A stretch of 27,574 nt of DNA from a virus, in the IMG/VR virus record IMGVR_UViG_3300031601_000025, positions 1 to 27,574 of that record. The stretch is one strand, 5' to 3'. The translations under genes and the position numbers were made by a program. The number at the start of each line of letters is the position of its first letter. The stretch's first letter is position 1. The notes beneath the pieces were generated by a model. It ran no database searches. It saw only the letters and a program-made list of their open reading frames with translations, and was not told the DNA's origin. Shown here piece by piece: positions 18,601-26,000 of this stretch.

Positions 18601-19294
18601 GGCAGGCACGAAGGAAGGCGACATCACCTCGGCGGGTGACGGCACCTTGCCCACAACCCTCACGATAGAGCCGCTGATCTCCAGCCAGAGCGTTTGGTCT
18701 GGTCAGGTCGGCATGGGTGGTCACGAGAAGGGCTATCCCTATGCAGCTCCGCTCGACCAGATCCCTCTGAACGATGGGACTACAATTCCGGTGGCTCCCC
18801 AGGAGATCAGCGGGACAACGGAAGAATGGTACTTCTCTGCGACAGCAGAGATGGCTATCAGCGACTTCGATGTCGACACGGGCCTTATCAACTTGCACGC
18901 CTTCGTACAGCAAGACGTGCAGGGCGATGCTGTTTTTGGTGGCTCGGCTAATGACGAAAAGCCCCGTAAGGACGCAGAGTTCAGGGCTTACTATCCGTTT
19001 GCCGATGATTCTTCGTACCGGCCAACCGTCATGGCCCAGCATTTATCGGGTGCGGTGCGGCACAAGTGCTTCACGCCTTTCCTTGCGAGGGCGGCTGAAG
19101 ATGTGGCGGGTGTGGACGGGGGCCTCCTGTTCCGCAAGTCGGAATTGTTGCTCATCGTCCTGTCCCGGTTCGCTGAACTGGACGACGAGAACAACGTCCG
19201 CTTCGAAGACCCCATAGCGGACAACCGGACCTTGGCTGCGGTCTACCGCACCCGCAACCTTCTTCTGACCGTTGGAGACCGGACATGCCTGTAA
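15614..19294 (+). CDS. Large tail/baseplate structural protein with split FLEVW domain
   Basis: This is a 1226-aa protein. ATG 15614 follows AGGGGG at 15602-15607. Residues about 165-182 (TVKRTDMLFLEVWQALV) and about 312-360 (GQGQIFRHGNV, then DDEMVDPTIALESSQRVQVQ and YRIRS) are the two halves of a pattern I know from large-phage tail proteins, in which FLEVW is followed by RVQVQYRIR. Between them, residues about 190-312 look like an inserted beta domain (GSLQVVTVGGITAGDTINVN, ADITAANITAALNLGTNS, VSGATLTGGA), a type found in many phage virion proteins. The rest is beta-rich with ENLLDLRRHVVPTGMDLAAEL near 540 and VERVLIGFWPGDRAGPP near 630. No catalytic motif is visible. It is probably a fibre or baseplate-peripheral protein. 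Its stop overlaps the next gene by 10 bases. Confidence 0.72.
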   Translation: MAVKDHTQHFDGVQVAPTPIALRVPNTVSRSAGTGERAFLGVISESGKPVLDVELNLHQDVQWMDDYLLRRWQTPSGWLRGRTHHDAYCDWSLETAPGTLADSSASTDPAGPGTYITTGVLTGSVVLPRLEAVVAGHPVVVEYTNTTTAGYNLIGLTDAKVYDGTTATVKRTDMLFLEVWQALVAPSPFATGSLQVVTVGGITAGDTINVNATPLTATAGAPAADQFQVGITADITAANITAALNLGTNSFTTIISARTVADRVFLTAAVPGAGTAPLSSGNFVTLSVTVVNAGCIVVSGATLTGGANRPNKPSTGQGQIFRHGNVMSPSAVWLDDEMVDPTIALESSQRVQVQYRIRSTSDAEALNYKKHPDGFSNLIAGGGPLAAAIYAQGNRAIPVWNGNPAGDTLSYPFVPADQTSTWLDTSAVSYGWADDGLYVAGDGSEAAAQALGAIDGFVYAIPIAFVHRHNDASDPLCATKGFGPAANTNGAPKYGHVGYNNAEMGVVVAAGLSDRPDNHFCDVITQENLLDLRRHVVPTGMDLAAELKYQMQSLLDGNLRTWSVDTASKQTLGGDSGDMSTRYLICNEIGRTVAQGGAAPDSGESTDKGELIRSYDHVARRFGDQPIVERVLIGFWPGDRAGPPVVPGSNNAGKYVVKAGGVTMTDTWYEGDVLNLNLGDLNITTLGGLFDSRPGAGTGGGPSLAALNFTDVAPAGTVITDVLNIWHDDGHYDTPTNQNVEMGIVKGLGTTHLEVTLDANDTATTEGQDIAGANIEHKMVGSDVSGAPPVAPANVGSPRRIFMEVEITYPVGAGTTDTPDYDVVPDATIYSDAVALVTGPGPLIENDDTRRPDDFENLLAARYRAAFREIQSEYVANDAITIASPLVGTAIGVVTPEQIVSTERSLLRFPRRVWGDALGTGLAVNDIPGGVIMVVDTALSEFGSSSREVHLTGLLSGVGHTLCGVQYFAQDPLPNYGPNGAGYQIAYYFRSNAPQTAGTKEGDITSAGDGTLPTTLTIEPLISSQSVWSGQVGMGGHEKGYPYAAPLDQIPLNDGTTIPVAPQEISGTTEEWYFSATAEMAISDFDVDTGLINLHAFVQQDVQGDAVFGGSANDEKPRKDAEFRAYYPFADDSSYRPTVMAQHLSGAVRHKCFTPFLARAAEDVAGVDGGLLFRKSELLLIVLSRFAELDDENNVRFEDPIADNRTLAAVYRTRNLLLTVGDRTCL

Positions 19295-22200
19295 TCCGCA
19301 ATCCGGGCAGCCTGAGCACTGGGCATGGCAAGTCGGCTGCTGACGAGAAGGCCACACGGCCATCGCTCACGGGCACGGCTCTTTCCGGGGCCGGTCCCAA
19401 CATCGGGACCATCGTTGACGAGAACCAACCGTCCCTGCCGGAACAGCCGGTTATCGAGTCGGTGAACGCTCACGTAGACGACCCGAAGGCCGCTCACACG
19501 GCCAAGGCCATTGCCTTCGTCGGTGATTCCGAGATTCTTTTCTCATCTCACGTCAAAGGTGCGGTGAATGAGCTTTTCGGGACCGTTATGCAGCGTCCCC
19601 CGATGCTGGGCGAGTGGTCTCCCTTCATCGCCATGTCGGGTGTCCCCGATTGGGGATACTTGAAGCTACGGGATGGTGGTCTGGAGAACTATGGCGCGCT
19701 GACCTTCACCGATGCCACGGTGCAGAACGACGCCAACGTGTTCCCATACTTGTTGCAAAATGTGGGTCCTGCCATCGACACGGCAACGACGACCAACGAG
19801 TTCAGTACCATTCCAATGTCCGACCCTCATTCGGACTTCTACTTCAACAGCGGAGCTGAGAGCCTTACAGAGCCCGGTATGGGTTGGGGTCGCGCACACA
19901 TCGGGGCCTACACCCGTGATGGGAATGTGGGGCCTGCCCCCTTGCCCATTTACCGGAGTGCCCGGCTCTACCCCCGGCCCACCGGCATAGATGGCACAAC
20001 AACCCGGCCCTATCGTGTTCCGACCACCGTTTCTGGCACCATTTTCCCGGCTGACCGGGGTGTGCTGGCTCTGATCCACATGGCCCCTGACACGGCAGGC
20101 GATGCAAAGACCACTTTCCTCGCCCAGCCGCTCATCTCTGACGAGACGGCCCCTCTGGACCCGCAAGGTCGGGTGGTGGCGGCGCTGCTAGTTGGTACTG
20201 GGCTTCTTGGCGGCAATCTTGGCGGCAAGTGCAGCGAGTTCGGCACCTGCACCGGCGACAACACTTGTGACGGAAGCTCTGGCGGCGTTTTCACGGTAGG
20301 TGTGGATGCCGACGGCAAATCCGACTTGTTCGCCTACCCAGGTAGGGCTACAGGCCAGTACGACTTGGCGGAGATCCACAGTGGCGTGGATGCGGCAGCA
20401 AATCCTTTGCGGTCTCCCTGGGACGACTTCAACGCCTCGGGCACACCCGGCTCAGCCCGTGGTACCGCTGATGTAGTCCCGGCTCCGGGTCAGGTCCGTC
20501 TCGGCACTGATCCGAGAGCAGGCGAGACCCCAGTAGCCTACGGAATTCCGATTCTTGGCGGGACTGCGGCTTCTTACGACGTGGCACCTACGGCACAGAG
20601 TGGCAGCTTGACGTTGCCCATTCATGGTGACGCCATTGTCAACACCAACAACTTCTTCCGTTACCGCTTACCTGCCCTCAAGGACTATTCGCAGGCAACC
20701 GGGTTGAAGTGGACTCCTCGTGGAGAGGCAGCTACCACCACGGCGGAAACGAATCGCTACTTCGATGTGGCGACGAACTCGGCTCCGCTCTACCCGGATG
20801 GTTCTGCTGTGGGGGCCTACTGGACCGTCGCCGGGATGTACGACGAGTTTGACGACGACTACACCACTTGGCAGATTGCTCGTTACCGACAGACTTTCTT
20901 GATGCCGTCCATCGAGTTGACGGGGAGACGGGAAGAAATCGGCTGCTACGTGCTCATCCACTTCAAGACCGAAAAGGACTTCGAGCGGTGTGTTCGTGAT
21001 GGTGAATTCCCGTGGGCTGTGGCCGACCCCTACGAGGTCTACGGCGTCTCACTGGTCGAGGACCCCGAAGATGTGGACAACGTAGCGAATCCATGGCTGG
21101 CGGCTACGGCTCCGGTCCCGCCCAATGGCCCGGCTCCGTTGTTTGGCTACAACGCGAACTCATTCCACAACGTGCGTAGTCGCATCACCATGGACCCGGC
21201 TGGTACAGCATTGCCAGCAGTCTCCGTTTCGGCAATGAATTGGTCTACGCAGGCGAGTCCGACGACTGATGCCATCGTGTGGGTTTCGGGCGTGGCTTAC
21301 TTCACGCCGAGAATTTCGGACACGGGGGTTTCCAGCTTCGTTATCAGCCAGTGCGACATCAGCCTCGCCGCTGGCTTCTGGACTTCGTACCGGACTGACC
21401 AGCGCGATACTCATAAGTACAATGGATCCAGTCTCGTGGCGTCGCAGAACCCGGTCATGGTGGCGACAGCTCCTTGGGGCTACGAGACCCTGACTTCGAT
21501 GACGGTGCCTGCTCACTCCAACCCTGCGGTTGGGTTCATTCCGAGCACCGACTACCAGCTCGACTGGCGGCTCGAATTTCCGATCACGCACCTCGGCTAT
21601 ACAGGCGGCAACCCTTTCTACGATACCAATGCCCCTCTTGATGCCGACACCTTGGACTTGTTGCTGCCCTCGAACATCGTCCTGGTCGGAGACGTGGACG
21701 ACCCGTCTTTCAGCCGCAATGCTGAAATGCGGGCTCATTTCCGCCGTCCGATGAACCACATTGCAGCGGACGACGTGAACCTGCCCTACACGGCGGCAGA
21801 CGGACACGGCCAGATTCTTACCCACGTCACGTCGGGCACGGTGCTGATGCACACGTCCCTGTTTGATAAAACCAATCAAGTTGGGGCTTTTGGCAACTAC
21901 GTCGTGGCGGCTACGGGTAGCCCTGTAAACACATCATATGCAGCCCTGAGCGGTTCCGCGAAGGACACATCTGAACGATTCCTTGACGAGACGTACCGCT
22001 ACACCCCGCTTTTCGATGTGGCTTTGGATGTTTCTTACGGGGCTGGTGCATATCAGGCTTTGAATGGGCCTGGAATGCAGGGGTGGGCTGGTGGTCCTTT
22101 GGAGTGCCCAACTCGTATTTCTTTGGCATCAGCGGCGGGGCCTTGGGATTCTCAGTCGTGGTTACTGATGGAAATGCACTTGCTGGATCAGACAGGCGTG

Positions 22201-23025
22201 AATGCAGCTTCCGACAGCCTCCAGGTGGCCGGTCTACCTGACCGCAATCCTGCGATTTCGGCTGTGGCGACAATGCCTTTCCCCTCGGCCGGTATTCTCC
22301 AGTACCCGCAGATCGACTACTCCACCAGTCATGTGCCCGTCACGGTGACGCACATGACGGAAGTGCAGCCGGACTACTCGGCGGCGAGTGGTGTCCGCAC
22401 GTACCTTCGTTGCCTGGATGCCGCTTTCGTTCATAGTTCTGACCCTGTGGTTGCTGCTGGTCAGGCGTTCATCACGTTGCGACTAGACGGGGTGACTCTC
22501 ACGGACATCGGCCATATGGCTCCTGGTCCTGGCGGCCTGAGCAACACCCGTCTCGCTGTCGAGGTCAAGGTCCCAGGGCTCACGACCTGGATGGATGCTG
22601 GACGGCAGGACGGAGCAGGCCCGAGCAAGCAGGACCCCGTGTTGGACGGGGCTGGTTGCCTCATACTGGGAGATGAGACGTACACTTTCACGGACCCAGT
22701 TAGCGGTTACAAGGGTTGCTACCTGAAGGTCCATGTCGGGCCAGTAGCATCCTTGTTTGTTAGTTCTGCGGTGGTTGCCGCCTACACATCTGGTTCGCCT
22801 TCTGGTGAAGTTCCGGTGTTGGTGCGGATACGGGCGAATAGTGACACGTCTCGGTACAACCTGGAGAAGGTCAACACGGGGACGGGGACATTCGAGGCAA
22901 CCAGCAAGCCAGGGGCCGACCCGGATGAGGTTCGCGGCATCATTGGGATTCGTTTGGTTCATCCTGACGACACCCTGATTGTGACGGATGGCGGGCTTTA
23001 TCCATTGCCGTTGCCACTGCCGTAA
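19285..23025 (+). CDS. Large tail structural protein of unknown specific role
   Basis: This is a 1246-aa protein. ATG 19285 has GGAG at 19274-19277 and lies 10 bases inside the end of the preceding gene, a sign of coupled translation. Residues about 60-99 (VNAHVDDPKAAHTAKAIAF, then HVKGAVNELFG) match a short motif of phage tail proteins, in which AH-ASAI is followed by a V--AL-EL helix. The remainder is beta-rich and long, without a catalytic signature. A glycine-rich Cys cluster occurs at C316-X5-C322-X5-C328 (GGKCSEFGTC, then TGDNTCDGSSGG). The C-terminal 200 residues look like one or two beta-sandwiches (YLRCLDAAFVHS, ITLRLDGVTLTDIGH). The protein ends in a short Pro/Leu tail, LYPLPLPLP. 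It is probably a peripheral tail component acting with its neighbours. Confidence 0.7.
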   Translation: MPVIRNPGSLSTGHGKSAADEKATRPSLTGTALSGAGPNIGTIVDENQPSLPEQPVIESVNAHVDDPKAAHTAKAIAFVGDSEILFSSHVKGAVNELFGTVMQRPPMLGEWSPFIAMSGVPDWGYLKLRDGGLENYGALTFTDATVQNDANVFPYLLQNVGPAIDTATTTNEFSTIPMSDPHSDFYFNSGAESLTEPGMGWGRAHIGAYTRDGNVGPAPLPIYRSARLYPRPTGIDGTTTRPYRVPTTVSGTIFPADRGVLALIHMAPDTAGDAKTTFLAQPLISDETAPLDPQGRVVAALLVGTGLLGGNLGGKCSEFGTCTGDNTCDGSSGGVFTVGVDADGKSDLFAYPGRATGQYDLAEIHSGVDAAANPLRSPWDDFNASGTPGSARGTADVVPAPGQVRLGTDPRAGETPVAYGIPILGGTAASYDVAPTAQSGSLTLPIHGDAIVNTNNFFRYRLPALKDYSQATGLKWTPRGEAATTTAETNRYFDVATNSAPLYPDGSAVGAYWTVAGMYDEFDDDYTTWQIARYRQTFLMPSIELTGRREEIGCYVLIHFKTEKDFERCVRDGEFPWAVADPYEVYGVSLVEDPEDVDNVANPWLAATAPVPPNGPAPLFGYNANSFHNVRSRITMDPAGTALPAVSVSAMNWSTQASPTTDAIVWVSGVAYFTPRISDTGVSSFVISQCDISLAAGFWTSYRTDQRDTHKYNGSSLVASQNPVMVATAPWGYETLTSMTVPAHSNPAVGFIPSTDYQLDWRLEFPITHLGYTGGNPFYDTNAPLDADTLDLLLPSNIVLVGDVDDPSFSRNAEMRAHFRRPMNHIAADDVNLPYTAADGHGQILTHVTSGTVLMHTSLFDKTNQVGAFGNYVVAATGSPVNTSYAALSGSAKDTSERFLDETYRYTPLFDVALDVSYGAGAYQALNGPGMQGWAGGPLECPTRISLASAAGPWDSQSWLLMEMHLLDQTGVNAASDSLQVAGLPDRNPAISAVATMPFPSAGILQYPQIDYSTSHVPVTVTHMTEVQPDYSAASGVRTYLRCLDAAFVHSSDPVVAAGQAFITLRLDGVTLTDIGHMAPGPGGLSNTRLAVEVKVPGLTTWMDAGRQDGAGPSKQDPVLDGAGCLILGDETYTFTDPVSGYKGCYLKVHVGPVASLFVSSAVVAAYTSGSPSGEVPVLVRIRANSDTSRYNLEKVNTGTGTFEATSKPGADPDEVRGIIGIRLVHPDDTLIVTDGGLYPLPLPLP

Positions 23026-23072
23026 GCGGTGAGGAGCCTATATCTGCGTTGAGGCAGACGGAGTGAAGATCA
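23026..23072 (+). promoter_or_regulatory. 47-base gap: GCCTATA element and small stem-loop before the last gene
   Basis: GCCTATA is at 23036-23042, 31 bases before ATG 23073. It is followed directly by a perfect five-base-pair stem, TCTGC (23043-23047) and GCAGA (23054-23058), with a six-base loop. The ribosome binding site GGAG is at 23060-23063, two bases after the stem. The hairpin could hold the leader open or slow ribosome entry. It lacks a T-run, so it is not a typical terminator. The regulatory role is inferred. Confidence 0.3.
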
Positions 23073-26000
23073 ATGGTTGATTACCCCACGACGAAGATAA
23101 AGAAGGCGTTGGCCCAGAGGGGTGATTCGTCTGCGGAAAAGACCGCATGGCAAGAATTAATGGAGCGGCACAATACCGTCCCATCAACTCAGGCCCTTCA
23201 GGCTCCTGACGTGATCAAGGGCTTCAGCGGTTCCTGGGCTGCGTCCTACGAACTTGGTGATTCCATTCGCAATACGGATCAAGGGGAGAGCCCAGCTCCG
23301 GTGCAGTTGCGGACGAACCGCCTTGGTCAGCCCGGCATGGCTGAGATCAACTTTCGTCCCTACGACTATGGGACGACTCGTCACGGAAAGTATGGCCCGT
23401 CCCTCGTTGGCCACCCGATCTCCTTCGAGGTAGTTGGGCCGACTCTCAAGAATCGGGACTGCGTCCACCAGTGGATCGTGGACGCTTCTGGTAGTGCGGA
23501 CGTTCTGGCCCTTGATGCCGTCACAGCGTTGAGCACGACAACATCTGAGGTGGCTTTGCCCGCCACTCAAAACTCAATGGCGGAGATTTACAACCTTGCC
23601 GCTATCCCCAATGGGGGCCTGTACCTTGTCGTGAGCATGACGGGTTCTCCAGGGACGATCACAGATGGTATAGGTGGTGTGGGAGATGGGCAGATTGGTG
23701 ACAGCACTATTGCCCTGGTCCCGCCTAGAGCAGCCATTGTTCCTACCACGGAATCCTCCAAGTATGAGATTTTCCGAGTCACGTCATTCACCACTACCAG
23801 CGTGACCCTGGATTCCAGCAAACGGTTGTCGGACTACTTCACATTCAATTCCGCCACAGGCACTCCGGTTATCCGGGCAGTTACCCTGATCAAGCCTGCG
23901 GCAACTCGTCTTGTAGCAGTGCCCGGAAGTGGGGCCAGAGGGCTGGAAAAGGTCTTTGCCTTTGTTCCTCCCAAGGTGGCCCTTACCGATGACATGCGGC
24001 CCGTTTACACGTCATGGCTCTCTTTGGGCCGGTTTGACCCATGGACGTGTGGCCCGGACATGGCCACGATGATAGCCCCCGGGGGAGTAGGGGTTCCGAC
24101 TTACTACCCGCAAGATTATGCCCTGCCAGTCCCGAATCCTGTGGCCAAGGGCTTCGGTCGGCTCCAGGGGATCAATGGCGAGGCCACTACGATTCTCGGC
24201 ATGTCACAGGTGTTGGTTGTTTCTGATGCCTTGGACACCAGTTTCTCTACATTGAACATCGGCAAAATCCTCCGCATTTTCGATGTACGGCGTGTGGGGG
24301 ATGGGACTTGGGCTACGGGAACTTCTGAAGGTGCTCCTTATGAAGGAGATGCTTCTGAAGACCGGCTACTTGGCTACTTCGAGATCATGGATGCTGGGGT
24401 ATGGGGGGCTCTGGGCGCTCACTACTATAGCCTACGAGCTGTTTCGCAGTTCGACCCTGAGACGGGCGTGCCCTTCTATTTCAATGGGGACCTGACTCGG
24501 ATGGCGACCGGCTCCGCAGCCGGTCAGTCCGTGAACCTTCAGTGGACTCTTCATGACCCCATCGAGACGTTGTGGACGGACGCCTACCTGAATCCAGCCA
24601 AGTTGGAATCCGCCCGGCTGAAGAACCTCATCGATCCTCGTTGGGCTCGCCCTAGCTTGAAAGCCCGTAGTGGGGCGGCTTTCGGTCATCCATCTTTACC
24701 TGACCGGGCAGCATTCAGCACAGCTACCAGCAATGGTGGAGCCCCCGGTAGCAACGCGAACCCCGGTAACCTGATGGATCTGGGGTTTCGGGTGGTCCTG
24801 TACCCGGCCCTTGATACGGGCACCGACCTGATCCCCGATTTCGATCACCCCGTCGATTGCAATGAGGTGATCATTGACCCCTTTTCGACGGACACCAACC
24901 AGTTCATCGAGGTGGACTACTCAGCCGGTTTGGTGACCCTCTCCCATGCGCCATATCAGGAGGGTCAACTCCTCAGAGACACCGCAATTTGGGGGAACCC
25001 GTCCAACCCACGAAACGAAATGGTCATCTTCGCCTCGTGCGTGCCCTTCAGCCAAGAGCCCGGTCAGATGGGGGCCAACCCCAGAGTCACGGGGGGTATC
25101 ACCCCAACTACTGACAACAACTCTTGTGAGACCCCTGAACAGGCAGATGCTTTTGGTGGGCGCGTCTACTGGCCCGCCACCACGCAGACCCTCACGAGTG
25201 GTACGCAACAGTCCATCAGGCTGGACGTGCAACTCTCACCCATCGACATCCCGCCAACGGGTTTTGTGGATGTGGTTCTCGGGACTACTCCAGCGGGTGC
25301 CCCCGCATTCACCTCCGTTGCGGGAGAAGACCGGATCTGCACCTTCGGGTACACGCAGGTGGACTATGATAACGGTGGGGGTGGCACCACGTTGACCGGC
25401 ACCTTCGGTGGTGCTGTGTCGGCATCAACCTACGGTATTGTTGCCGGGGTGACTCCGGCAACGGTGGTTCTCCGCAAGAACATTGTCACGCCCAATACAC
25501 TCGATGGGACGGCGGGAACGGACTACCGTTTCGACACGACTTATGGGTTTGCCAAGCGGTCAGAGGCCATCCGATTCAAGCACGGGACCATCACATCTGA
25601 GACCGACGGTTCCCTGACCATAGACGTGACCAACCCGAAGACGGAGGCTCAGGAAGACCTTTTTGGGGACCTGTTTTCGTCCTGGTGCCTCAGTGGCGGG
25701 GTGATGACGACTGTGCTCCCGGCTACTAAGCTGGATTTCACCGCCTGCACGGTTCTTATCGCTGGCGTCCGCTCTGTGCTACCTGCACAGCGGGTGACTC
25801 CTTCGTACTCATCCTCCCTTTATATCTACATTGACGGCACCAACCCGAACTGCCCGGTCTATGCCACGACGGCAACCCTGGCCTTGCCGTCATCCAACGA
25901 CGTGCTCATCGGCCGGTACACGGCATCCGCCCCGAACGTGTTGACTTATTTCGATCTGCGCCAACCCCTCGCAGATATGGACAAGCGGCTGGACATCACG

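Noticed and set aside
19285-19294. Possible frameshift fusing the 1226-aa and 1246-aa genes
   Set aside because: The second gene has its own ATG and ribosome binding site, and the first ends with a normal stop; no slippery sequence is evident.
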